From positions 1 through 57,362 of the forward strand of contig REEE01000188.1 in assembly GCA_007695245.1 (NCBI GenBank): DNA of 57,362 nt, given 5' to 3'. Of this stretch, positions 17,670-25,243 are shown piece after piece; position 1 is the stretch's first letter, and every line of letters starts with the position of its first letter. The notes beneath the pieces were generated by a model that saw nothing but the letters and a program-made list of their open reading frames with translations, searched no databases and had not been told where the DNA came from. The stretch comes from Candidatus Competibacteraceae bacterium. Lineage in GTDB: Bacteria > Pseudomonadota > Gammaproteobacteria > Competibacterales > Competibacteraceae. Both the position numbers and the translations under genes were made by a program.

Positions 17670-17787
17670 TTGAGCATCGGCAAACGACTGGGCTTCGGCT
17701 TCGGGATCATGGCATCAATCGCGCTGCTGCTCGGCCTCTTGGCAATGTCAGGTATTTATACACTGGCAGGAGATGTTCGCCCTGGAC
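17670..17787 (+). pseudogene. Methyl-accepting chemotaxis protein, 5' fragment
   Basis: A short reading frame begins LSIGKRLGFGFGIM and continues with a transmembrane helix (ASIALLLGLLAMSGIYTLAGD), which is the normal N-terminus of a chemoreceptor. Similarity stops at about 17787, where the sequence joins the remnant of an hsdR gene on the other strand; receptor, HAMP and signalling domains are missing. It is a truncated remnant and probably not functional. Confidence 0.55.
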
Positions 17788-17989
17788 GTGGTGCGACCTG
17801 GCGACTCTGCACGCACGCGCGCGCTCTCAGACCTGAATGCGCTAGCCGCCCCGCGCGGCCAGCGCCTCGGCAGGCCGTCAGGTACTGGTAGCTGAGGTTG
17901 ACCAGCACCTGTAGGACCGGGATCTGGGAGAGGTATTTTTCGTCGAAGCGGAAGGTTTGCTCGGCGTCGTATTGGTCTGGATTCGTCAT
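17756..17989 (-). pseudogene. Type I restriction HsdR-like 5' fragment (copy 1, frameshifted)
   Basis: The first 45 residues (FRFDEKYLSQIPVLQVLVNL, YQYLT) match the N-terminus of a class of HsdR subunits. A one-base insertion (an extra G after the YLT codons, near 17877) shifts the frame; in the restored frame the sequence continues PAEALAARGG, the expected family continuation, and then hits a stop. The rest of the large motor/nuclease subunit is absent. A ribosome site (GGGAG) precedes the start. A second copy of the same 5' segment lies at 18917-19021. Confidence 0.6.
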
Positions 17990-18182
17990 GCGCTACACTC
18001 CCGCCCAAAAGTTTCTCGCCGGTTACAAGTGCCCAAGAGGCTCTTTCGCGCAGTGGCCCGGATAGCTTGCGAGGTCATTTTTTCGTTGCCTGTTCTGCCT
18101 GTTTGTCCTACAATTCCTGGTGAGGATTGGGCTTTTCCCGGTCGGCATGAGGGTCTTGGACTTGTTCCGAGGCCCTTTTGCT

Positions 18183-18920
18183 TTATGGGAACACCTTAAA
18201 GTTCAATCTGTTGTCATCCAACGCCTGCAAGGCCCGGTTGGGTTGGCCGGGCCGCAAGTGACGTAGGGCCAAAGGCCGCGCTACCAGATCGGCCAGTTGC
18301 AGCCCGGTCGAGTTGCTGCGCTTGTCGACAAACAGGTGCGCGAACTGCATCTGCTGGAAGTCGACCCGCCGATAGCCCCATCCGCCACCGTTGTCGCAGA
18401 TGCGCCTGAACTCCAGCTCCAGGTCAGCATCCTCCTGCCGACCCCGGCTTTCGAACAGCACATGCACGCGTTTGCCCGTCTCGCCTCGCACACGCAGCAT
18501 CTCAAGCGCCCGCTCGAGGCAGAACAGCAGCGCCACCTCGTAGGGGTTGTAGGGCGTGGTGTAGCGCGCTTTGAGCGCATGCTTGTCGATCACCGAGGCA
18601 ATCACCTGCATGGGCGCGGCCGAGATCAGCGCGGTTAGTTCGGCCATGAAGCGTTCGCGCAGCTCGCGGTCGGTACGCAGCAGCGCGAATGGGCCTTTCT
18701 CCTTGCGGATATCGTGCTCGTGCAGGATTACCTGATCGTGCCCCCAGTAGGCCATCTTCAGCCGCTGCATCGCGGGAACGATCTGTTCGACATAGTCCTG
18801 CTTGCGCACGACGCAGAACACCAGTGCGAATACCGGAAACTGCTCATCAATCGACACCAGCCCATGGTCGCCACTCTCGTCGGCGAAAATCAGGTAATCA
18901 CTGTGGATGACCGCGCTCAT
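18183..18920 (-). CDS. DUF3800-domain protein
   Basis: A 245-residue protein with the DUF3800 signature: YLIFADESGDHG at residues 9-20, an internal VILHEHDIRK segment, a DKHALKARY segment and the closing LQLADLVARPLA. DUF3800 proteins are predicted to have an RNase H-like fold with acidic residues and often sit in defence and mobile islands; their biochemical role is not established. The gene looks intact and full-length, although every neighbour here is broken. Its ATG overlaps the stop of the HsdR fragment (ATGA at 18917-18920), so it may be translated by coupling from that 34-residue peptide. Confidence 0.8.
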   Translation of the reverse strand: MSAVIHSDYLIFADESGDHGLVSIDEQFPVFALVFCVVRKQDYVEQIVPAMQRLKMAYWGHDQVILHEHDIRKEKGPFALLRTDRELRERFMAELTALISAAPMQVIASVIDKHALKARYTTPYNPYEVALLFCLERALEMLRVRGETGKRVHVLFESRGRQEDADLELEFRRICDNGGGWGYRRVDFQQMQFAHLFVDKRSNSTGLQLADLVARPLALRHLRPGQPNRALQALDDNRLNFKVFP

Positions 18921-19021
18921 GCCGCCTCAGGCACCGTCAGGTAGCGGTAGCCCGGATTAACCAGCATCCGCGGGGCCGGAATCTGGGAGAAGTATTTTTC
19001 GTCGAATTGGAAACGATCCAT
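18917..19021 (-). pseudogene. HsdR-like 5' fragment (copy 2), 34 codons
   Basis: A tiny frame of 34 codons (FQFDEKYFSQIPAPRMLVNP, then GYRYLTVPEAA) matches the N-terminus of the same HsdR class as copy 1. It begins 3 bases after the stop of the Fic fragment and ends by ATGA overlap with the DUF3800 start. Nothing of the helicase or nuclease survives. It may act now only as a leader peptide for DUF3800. Confidence 0.55.
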
Positions 19022-19024
19022 TCC

Positions 19025-19386
19025 CTATTCCTCGTCGCCCTGCAGCTCGATCAGGCGGGATGCCGCTTCAAGGCCGAGCCGCAGGGACCAACGCAGGGCC
19101 TCGGCAAAGAAATCACCCAAGGGCCGCAGATCGCCCGCATCGGCAAAGGCGATCACCTCCAGATAGCGGCGCCGGTCGCGGCTCTTGACCACCAGGGGCA
19201 GCAGACCCACCTTGAGCAGGACATAGTTCACCAACAGTCGCACCACCCGCCCATTGCCATCGTCGAAGGGGTGAATGCGAATAAAGTCGTGGTGCAATCT
19301 GGCGAGCAGCGCTGGCAGGGCGGGCAAGGCGCGAGTTGGGGCAGATCTCCCGGAAGGCTGTCGATCCAGTGGTTTGCCATGCTCAT
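19025..19386 (-). pseudogene. Fic-family AMP transferase, truncated and probably frameshifted
   Basis: The C-terminal half of a Fic domain is present with the full catalytic motif (HPFDDGNGRVVR, preceded by HHDFIRI) and the helices after it. The N-terminal part is missing. A second frame from 19380 (ANHWIDSLPGDLPQLA) reads like the segment just before, so a frameshift near 19335 is likely; without it the only start is a TTG at 19327. A Fic gene directly before hsdR is a known arrangement in type I restriction loci. An inhibitory helix motif is not seen in what remains. Confidence 0.65.
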
Positions 19387-19565
19387 GCTGGAATTTCCTC
19401 CATCGTTTCGTGATTCAACCGCCACTGGCCAGCGAGCAGCTTCTGCATCAGGCCGCGCTTCTGCCGCGCAAGACAGCACCAAAACCCCCTTGCCCGAAAG
19501 GCACCGTCCAGAACGCAGTGCGGGCGACGAAACAGGCGATGCTGAGAGCCCAGCGCGTTCGGGCA

Positions 19566-19598
19566 AGAAAAAACCCCAACCGAGAACGGTTGGGGTTT
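19566..19598 (-). terminator. Rho-independent terminator of tmRNA
   Basis: A perfect 11-bp inverted repeat (AAACCCCAACC at 19571-19581 and GGTTGGGGTTT at 19588-19598) with a 6-base loop is followed on the minus strand by a T-run. It lies just beyond the mature 3' end of ssrA. Confidence 0.9.
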
Positions 19599-19605
19599 GG
19601 GTGTT

Positions 19606-19972
19606 TGGTGGAGGCGGGGGGGATCGAACCCCCGTCCGCAAATCCTCTGCCTTTGGCCCTACATGTTTAGCCGAGTCTTTGATTTAACCGTTCGCAACCC
19701 GACCGGCAGGGCGACGAACAGCGGTTCCGGTTAGGGTTTTAGCGCCTCGCTCCCGGACAGGGTCGGCGCGAGCTTGCGTTAGTCGACCCCCGAGCGTCCC
19801 GAAGGACCCGGACCTCACAAGCAAGTTCCGGTCGGAGGCTAGCCGGGATTAAGCGGCTAGAGCGTAGTTGTCGTCGTTGGCAACTATATTTTGCAGCCTG
19901 ATTAACGAGATGAGCTGCATCCTCGACATGCGCCTCAGGTTTTGCAATCCACGTCGAAACCAGATCGCCCCC
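19606..19972 (-). ncRNA. ssrA: Transfer-messenger RNA (tmRNA)
   Basis: The gene is 367 bases. The 5' end GGGGGCG pairs with CGCCTCC before the encoded CCA (7-bp acceptor stem, one G-U), and the T-arm GGTTCGATCCCC is at the 3' end. The resume codon follows the conserved AAATATAGTTGC run, and the tag reads ANDDNYALAA then TAA (19849-19881). tmRNA with SmpB rescues stalled ribosomes and tags the product for proteolysis. smpB lies 50 bases upstream on the same strand. The 3' end of ssrA is a well-known integration site, and the broken accessory genes lie exactly on that side. Confidence 0.96.
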
Positions 19973-20021
19973 TTCTTGACTAGAAAGATGAGATAACCCG
20001 GCGGGCGGAAAGTTCCCAGAC

Positions 20022-20492
20022 CTACCGCTCGCGCATCAGTCGCTGCTTGTCGCGTTCCCAGTCGCGGTCCTTTTCCACCGCCCGCTTGTCGTATTCCTTC
20101 TTGCCGCGCGCCAGACCGATGTCCAGCTTGACCCGATTGCGCTTCCAGTACAGCGCCAGCGGCATCAGCGTGTAGCCCTTGCGCTCGACCGAGCCGATCA
20201 GCCGACCGATCTCTTCGGCGTGCAACAACAGCTTGCGCGTGCGGGTCGGATCGGCCTGCACGTGGGTGGACGCCGAGGTCAGCGGCGCGATATGACAACC
20301 GAACAGGAAAGCTTCACCGTCGCGCAGCAACACGTAACTTTCCTTGAGTTGCGCCCGACCGGCCCGCAGGCTCTTGACCTCCCAGCCCTGCAACGCCAAG
20401 CCCGCTTCGTAGTGCTCCTCGATGAAATATTCGTGATACGCCTTCTTGTTGCCGGCGATCTGCACTTGGTTTGAATTCGATTTTTTGCTCAT
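20022..20492 (-). CDS. smpB: SsrA-binding protein SmpB
   Basis: A 156-residue SmpB with the standard order: [29 protein letters not shown], the FLFGCHIAP segment, [31 protein letters not shown], and a basic C-terminal tail that enters the mRNA channel of the stalled ribosome. It binds tmRNA and delivers it to the A site. It is directly upstream of ssrA on the same strand and divergent from ratA, the usual arrangement in this class. Confidence 0.97.
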   Translation of the reverse strand: MSKKSNSNQVQIAGNKKAYHEYFIEEHYEAGLALQGWEVKSLRAGRAQLKESYVLLRDGEAFLFGCHIAPLTSASTHVQADPTRTRKLLLHAEEIGRLIGSVERKGYTLMPLALYWKRNRVKLDIGLARGKKEYDKRAVEKDRDWERDKQRLMRER

Positions 20493-20654
20493 AACGGTTC
20501 AGTATAGCCGTATCAGCGCCGGGTCCGATACGCGATGCTTGAAGGTGCGGGCGGATGCAACCCAACCGACCTGGCGAGAATCTGGCCAAAACTTGCTCTA
20601 ACCTTATCGTAAACCCTCCTCAACCAACCGACCCAGTCGCACGGAGATCGAGTC

Positions 20655-21089
20655 GTGGCGACCATTCAGAAGAGCGCCCTGGTCCTGTATTCGGCGGCCG
20701 AGATGTACGCCTTGGTCAACGATGTCGAGTCCTACCCGCAGTTTTTACCGTGGTGCCGTTCCGCCCGCGTGGCCGTTTGCGGCGAGGACGAGCTGCGGGC
20801 GACCATCGAAATGGCCAAGGGCGGCGTGCATAAATCCTTTACCACCCACAATCGCATGCAACCGGACCGGATGATCGATATTCGCCTGCTGGAAGGCCCG
20901 TTCAAAAGCCTGGAGGGGCACTGGCGCTTCGATCCCCTGCGCGCCGACGCCTGCAAGGTGTCGCTGAACATGGACTTTGAGTTCTCCATTCTGCTGCGCA
21001 AGGCGATCGAGCCGGTGTTCAAGCAAATCGCCAACTCGCTGGTGGATGCCTTCTGCCAGCGCGCGGTAGATCTGTATGGCCGACGCTGA
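20655..21089 (+). CDS. ratA: RatA / COQ10-like START-domain protein
   Basis: A 144-residue protein of the polyketide cyclase/START fold, matching RatA (YfjG): SALVLYSAAEMYALVNDVESYPQFLPWC at residues 7-34 is characteristic. Known roles in the family are binding of ubiquinone-like lipids and, reported for E. coli, interference with 70S ribosome assembly. The start is GTG at 20655 with GGAG upstream. The 3' end overlaps ratB by 14 bases, so the two are translationally linked. Confidence 0.92.
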   Translation: MATIQKSALVLYSAAEMYALVNDVESYPQFLPWCRSARVAVCGEDELRATIEMAKGGVHKSFTTHNRMQPDRMIDIRLLEGPFKSLEGHWRFDPLRADACKVSLNMDFEFSILLRKAIEPVFKQIANSLVDAFCQRAVDLYGRR

Positions 21090-21414
21090 TCCCGCCACGA
21101 TTCGGGTCGAGGTGGCCTACGCTCGCCCCGACGAGCAGTGGATCGTGCCGGTCGAGATCCCGGCGGGCGCGACCCTGGAACAGGCCATCCGGCTGGCGAA
21201 GATCCCGGAGCGGTTTCCGGAAATTCACCTGGAGACCGCCAAGGTCGGGGTGTTCGGCAAACTGAGCAAACTGTCGGCGATCGCGCGCGCCGGCGACCGA
21301 GTGGAAATCTATCGGCCGCTGCTCGCCGATCCCAAGGCGGTGCGCAGACAGCGCGCCGCCGAGGGCAAGCGCACGCGCAAGGGCGGCGGCGAGCTGGAAA
21401 CGGAGGCAGGCTAA
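21076..21414 (+). CDS. ratB: RnfH/RatB-family ubiquitin-fold protein
   Basis: A 112-residue beta-grasp protein of the RnfH (YfjF, UPF0125) family: VEVAYARPDEQWIVPVEIPAGATLEQAI, VGVFGKLSKLSA and DRVEIYRPLLADPKAVRRQRA are the family segments. The C-terminal tail is basic. Its function is unsettled (linked by position to RatA, or to Rnf complexes). It overlaps ratA and ends 1 base before the bamE stop on the other strand. Confidence 0.92.
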   Translation: MADADPATIRVEVAYARPDEQWIVPVEIPAGATLEQAIRLAKIPERFPEIHLETAKVGVFGKLSKLSAIARAGDRVEIYRPLLADPKAVRRQRAAEGKRTRKGGGELETEAG

Positions 21415-21415
21415 T

Positions 21416-21745
21416 TCACTGATCCACCGCGCCTTCGATCCGCTCGAGGGTGTCGCCACGAAAATGCAGGATCAGGTGCCGCTGCTCGACGGTCCGGCCG
21501 CGCTTGCTGAACTGGTAGTAATAGTCCCACCGGTCCTGGTGAAACGGGTCGGCGATCAGCGGAGCGCCCAGCAGTTGCTGAACCTGTTGCCGGGTCATGC
21601 CGGGGCGCAACTGTCCGGCCACAACCGGGTCAACATAATTGCCCTGACGGACCGGGACGGTGTAGAAACTGGGGAGTACCGATTCGCAACCGGCGCTCAG
21701 GACGAGCAGCAGGACGCCGGCGGCGCGTAAGGAATGGTGAAGCAT
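21416..21745 (-). CDS. bamE: Outer membrane assembly lipoprotein BamE
   Basis: A 109-residue lipoprotein. The signal peptide ends in the lipobox LSAGC (residues 17-21), so it is lipidated and sent to the outer membrane. The SmpA/OmlA domain follows, with the signature LRPGMTRQQVQQLLGAPLI and a DRWDYYYQF strand. BamE stabilises the BamA-BamD complex that inserts outer membrane proteins. The start at 21745 is set by the signal peptide; a longer frame adds a non-homologous 48 residues. It is divergent from fur, as in many relatives. Confidence 0.95.
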   Translation of the reverse strand: MLHHSLRAAGVLLLVLSAGCESVLPSFYTVPVRQGNYVDPVVAGQLRPGMTRQQVQQLLGAPLIADPFHQDRWDYYYQFSKRGRTVEQRHLILHFRGDTLERIEGAVDQ

Positions 21746-21833
21746 GGAAGCGAGGTCCGGGTTGCTGGAACGTGTATGATGATAACGTACATCGGCAAGC
21801 CGTGGATAAGTGCAATTCTGGAGTGGAGGCTTC

Positions 21834-22304
21834 GTGGGCTCGAAAGAACTGAAACAGGCGGGCCTGAAGGTCACGCTACCGCGCATCAAAATCCTCGAGC
21901 TGTTGCAAGGTCAGGAGCACGCGCATCTGACCGCCGAGGATATCTACCGGACCCTCATCGAGGCCGGCGAGGAAATTGGTCTGGCGACCGTTTATCGGGT
22001 GCTCACCCAGTTTGAGTCGGTCGGACTGGTCCAGCGCCATCATTTTGAGAGTGGTCAGTCGGTCTTCGAACTCAATCATGGCCAACATCACGACCATATT
22101 CTCTGTGTGGAGTGCGGGCGGATCGAGGAGTTCTGCGACGACGAGATCGAGCGGCGGCAGCAACGCGTGGCGCGGCGACTCGGTTTCGAGTTGGCCGAGC
22201 ATTCCCTGGTCCTGTACGGCCATTGCACCCGTCCCGGGTGCGGGCACGCCCAGCCCTCAGCGGACGCGGGAAAGAAAGAAGCAGCAAAAGCATATTCGCT
22301 CTAA
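21834..22304 (+). CDS. fur: Ferric uptake regulator Fur
   Basis: A 156-residue Fur repressor. The N-terminal winged helix begins KELKQAGLKVTLPRIKILELL; the metal sites include the HHDHILCVECG segment, and the C-terminus has HCTRPGCGH. In response to Fe(II) it represses iron uptake genes. A GTG at 21834 is preferred as start because GGAGTGGAGG lies just before it and the homology starts there; an upstream GTG at 21810 is possible. The last four bases overlap the end of recN on the opposite strand. Confidence 0.95.
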   Translation: MGSKELKQAGLKVTLPRIKILELLQGQEHAHLTAEDIYRTLIEAGEEIGLATVYRVLTQFESVGLVQRHHFESGQSVFELNHGQHHDHILCVECGRIEEFCDDEIERRQQRVARRLGFELAEHSLVLYGHCTRPGCGHAQPSADAGKKEAAKAYSL

Positions 22305-23986
22305 TCCGCGCCCACGGACCCGAGGACCGCTCTTTCCACCATCTCCCGCGCATGGGCCACGGTCTGCGCGGTGAGTTCCAAGCCGCCCAGCATCCGAGCG
22401 ATTTCCGTCACTCGTTCCTCGGCGGCCAAAGGCCACACTTGGGTGTGGGTGTTGCCGCCTCCGGTCTGCTTTTCTACCTTGAGTTGTTGGTGGGCCTGCG
22501 CCGCCACCTGGGGCAAATGCGTCACGCACAACACTTGCCGGCGCTCGCCCAGCGTCCGCAGTTGCCGGCCCACCACTTCCGCCACGCCGCCGCCGATGCC
22601 GCTGTCCACTTCGTCGAAAATCAGGGTCGGAATGCGGGCGGCGCGGGCGGTGATGACCTGAATGGCCAGGCTGATGCGCGACAGTTCACCGCCGGAAGCC
22701 ACCTTGGCCAGAGGCCGCAACGGTTGCCCCGGATTGGCGCTGACCTGAAATTCCACCGCTTCCAGACCGCTCGGCGTCGGCTTGTCCAACCGTTCCAGGT
22801 GAATCGTAAAGCGTCCCCCCGGCATACCCAGCTCCACCAGCGCCTGGGACACCCGCTCGCCCAGTTCCCGCGCCGCCGCCGCGCGCCGTTCGCCGAGTTG
22901 TTCCGCGCCCTGCTGGTAGGCCATCCGGGCTTTCTTCACCGCCTGCTGTAAGGCATCCAGCCGGGTTTCGCTGTGTTCCAGCGCATCCAGTTCGGTCTCG
23001 AACCGCGCGCGCAACGCCGGCAGCTCCCCGGCGTCCAGGCGATGCTTGCGCGCCAGTTGGTGGGCGGCGGTCAGGCGCTGTTCGATCTGCGCCAGATGGG
23101 CGGGATCGAGGTCGAGCGCCTGCACGTAGCCGCGCAATTCCGCGCACGCTTCCTGAACCTGAATCAACGCGGCGTTCAACAACTCGCCGACCGGGATCAG
23201 CCGGGCGTCCAGCCGGCTCAGCCCATCCAGGGTTTGCAGGCCGTGGCCGAGCCGATCGGCGATCGGGCGCTCCTCGCCTTCGCTCAGTTCGTCGAGCAAC
23301 CGTTGGCCGGTGTCCAGCAACTGACTGGCGTTCGCCAGGCGCCGCTGTTCGGACTCCAGTTCCGCGATTTCGCCCTCGGCCAGATTCAGCGCCGCCAGCT
23401 CCCGCAGGTGATAGCGCAGAATGTCCAGCCGGGCATCGCGCTCGCTGCTGGCCTGCCGCAGGTCGCGCAGCTCCTGCCGCAGCCGGCTCCAGGCGCGGTA
23501 CCGTTCCGCCAATTCGTTAACCAGCGCCGTGTTGCCGGCGTAATCGTCCAGCAGTTGCCGCTGGGCCTCGCGGCGCACCAGCGACTGATGCTCGTGCTGG
23601 CCGTGGATATCCACCAGGCGCTCGCCCAGTTCCCGCAGCGCCTGCGCGGGCTGGGGAACGCCGTTGATGTAGTTGCGCGAGCGACCGTTGCGGGCCACGA
23701 CCCGCCGCAACTGGCAGTCCCGGTCGCCGTCCAGATCGCGCTCGGCCAGCCAGGCGCGCGCCGCCGGCAGCGCGTCGAGATCGAAAGCCGCGCTGAGGTC
23801 GGCCCGTTCCGCCCCGTGGCGGATCACGCCGCTGTCGGCGCGGTCGCCCAACAGCAGGCCGATGGCGTCCACCAGGATGGATTTGCCGGCACCGGTCTCG
23901 CCGGTGACCGCGGTCATCCCCGCCGCCAGCTCCAACTCCAAATCTTCGACGATCGCGAAATCGCGGATGCGTAATTGGGTCAGCAT
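22301..23986 (-). CDS. recN: DNA repair protein RecN
   Basis: A 561-residue SMC-like ATPase for double-strand break repair. It starts MLTQLRIRDFAIVEDLELEL, with Walker A GETGAGKSI, a long coiled-coil centre, a signature motif in ASGGELSRI and Walker B LIFDEVDSGIGG near the end, then the TH(L)PQVAA segment. Its usual length is about 555. It is convergent with fur by a 4-base overlap, and nadK lies upstream in the same direction, the usual neighbour. Confidence 0.97.
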   Translation of the reverse strand: MLTQLRIRDFAIVEDLELELAAGMTAVTGETGAGKSILVDAIGLLLGDRADSGVIRHGAERADLSAAFDLDALPAARAWLAERDLDGDRDCQLRRVVARNGRSRNYINGVPQPAQALRELGERLVDIHGQHEHQSLVRREAQRQLLDDYAGNTALVNELAERYRAWSRLRQELRDLRQASSERDARLDILRYHLRELAALNLAEGEIAELESEQRRLANASQLLDTGQRLLDELSEGEERPIADRLGHGLQTLDGLSRLDARLIPVGELLNAALIQVQEACAELRGYVQALDLDPAHLAQIEQRLTAAHQLARKHRLDAGELPALRARFETELDALEHSETRLDALQQAVKKARMAYQQGAEQLGERRAAAARELGERVSQALVELGMPGGRFTIHLERLDKPTPSGLEAVEFQVSANPGQPLRPLAKVASGGELSRISLAIQVITARAARIPTLIFDEVDSGIGGGVAEVVGRQLRTLGERRQVLCVTHLPQVAAQAHQQLKVEKQTGGGNTHTQVWPLAAEERVTEIARMLGGLELTAQTVAHAREMVERAVLGSVGAD

Positions 23987-24070
23987 GACGGCGGATCGGG
24001 TTCTCGAACGGAGCGGGGGCGGCGCGCGGGTCGACGGACTCTTGTCAGCATGACGGCGGACCTCGGCTCC

Positions 24071-24970
24071 TCAGGCGAACGGCGAGGCGTCCGGATTCAG
24101 GCCCCAGCTCAACTTGGCCCGCAGCAGCTTGAAATAATCGTGGTTGAGCGGATGGAGCAGCCGCGCCTTGCGGTCTTTTTTGCGGATCACGACGTGATCG
24201 CCCGGTTCGAGCGCCAGGCTGATCTGGCCGTCGCAGGTGACCTGGGTCTGGGTGAGATTGGCGACGTTCAACACGACCTCGATCACGCTGTCGGCTTTGA
24301 CCACGATCGGCCGGTGGGTCAGGGTGTGCGGACAAATCGGCACCAGCACCACCGCCTCCAACCCCGGATGGATGATCGGGCCGCCGCCGGCCAGCGCGTA
24401 GGCGGTGGAGCCGGTCGGAGTGGAGATGATCAATCCGTCGGCGCGATAGGTGTTGAGGAAGCGGCCGTCGAGGAAGGTATCCACCTCGATCATGCGGGCC
24501 ACCTCGCACTTGTGAACCACCACGTCGTTGAGCGCGTCGGCCTCGCCGGTTATCCGGTCCCCATGCATGACCTGGGCGTGCAACAGCGAGCGGCGCGCCT
24601 CGCGGAACTGGCCGTCCAACACCGCATCCAGGCTCTGCGGGAGCTCGCTGGGCGAGACGTCGGCCAGAAAGCCGAGCCGACCCAGATTGACGCCCAGAAT
24701 CGGTACTTCGTAATCCACCAGCGAGCGCGCGGCGTTGAGCATGGTGCCGTCGCCGCCCATGACGATGGCCAGATCGCACTGTTCGCCGATCCGGTCCCGA
24801 CCGGCGATCTCCAGACCGCTGTCTGGCATCAGTCGAGCCGAGCTGTCGTCGAGCAAGACCCGCAATCGACGCCGGAGCAGATGGGCGGCGATTTGCTTTA
24901 GGGTGTCGGCGACGTTCGGATCGCCGAATTTGCCGATGAGACCGATGGTGTGAAAAACCGGAGTGGGCAT
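24071..24970 (-). CDS. nadK: NAD kinase
   Basis: A 299-residue NAD kinase making NADP from NAD and ATP. The GGDGTML motif lies in the first third, followed by NLGRLGFLADV and the HKCEVARM, TPTGSTAYALAGGGPIIHP substrate-binding segment and a final DGQ motif. The start at 24970 gives the typical opening FHTIGLIGKFGDPN; in-frame ATGs at 24994 and 25048 are also possible and no ribosome site is decisive. It is divergent from hrcA and upstream of recN, a common arrangement in this class. Confidence 0.95.
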   Translation of the reverse strand: MPTPVFHTIGLIGKFGDPNVADTLKQIAAHLLRRRLRVLLDDSSARLMPDSGLEIAGRDRIGEQCDLAIVMGGDGTMLNAARSLVDYEVPILGVNLGRLGFLADVSPSELPQSLDAVLDGQFREARRSLLHAQVMHGDRITGEADALNDVVVHKCEVARMIEVDTFLDGRFLNTYRADGLIISTPTGSTAYALAGGGPIIHPGLEAVVLVPICPHTLTHRPIVVKADSVIEVVLNVANLTQTQVTCDGQISLALEPGDHVVIRKKDRKARLLHPLNHDYFKLLRAKLSWGLNPDASPFA

Positions 24971-25199
24971 CGTTCCGTACTTGGGTGTTTCCATCCGGAT
25001 GAATGGAGGACAACAACTTATCATTATAGGGGAAAGCGCGCCAAGCACCGGACCACTCGAGCGGAATGACCGGAAGCTTGACGAATTTTAAAATACTCCC
25101 CGTTGTCCGCATTCGTCCACTCCGACCGTCTAGCCCGCGTCCAAGGCCAGCGCTGCCGAATCCGGCTTGACACCGTGGGGAGGGAATTGTTACGGTGCC

Positions 25200-25226
25200 T
25201 TAGCACTCCAATACTGAGAGTGCTAA
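25200..25226 (+). promoter_or_regulatory. CIRCE element controlling hrcA
   Basis: A perfect consensus CIRCE: TTAGCACTC (25200-25208), nine bases, GAGTGCTAA (25218-25226). It is the operator of HrcA and lies 17 bases before the hrcA start, so hrcA is self-regulated and derepressed on heat stress. A TTGACA hexamer at 25167-25172 may be the -35 of the promoter it covers. Confidence 0.95.
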
Positions 25227-25243
25227 ACAGGGGGATCATCGCG

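Noticed and set aside
17354-19606. Integrase or direct repeat of the ssrA 3' end that would mark an intact island
   Set aside because: No integrase-like frame was found, and no second copy of the tmRNA 3' end was seen in this interval.
24970-25199. Sigma70 promoter shared by nadK and hrcA
   Set aside because: A TTGACA hexamer exists at 25167, but no good -10 box at standard spacing is found, so only CIRCE is called.
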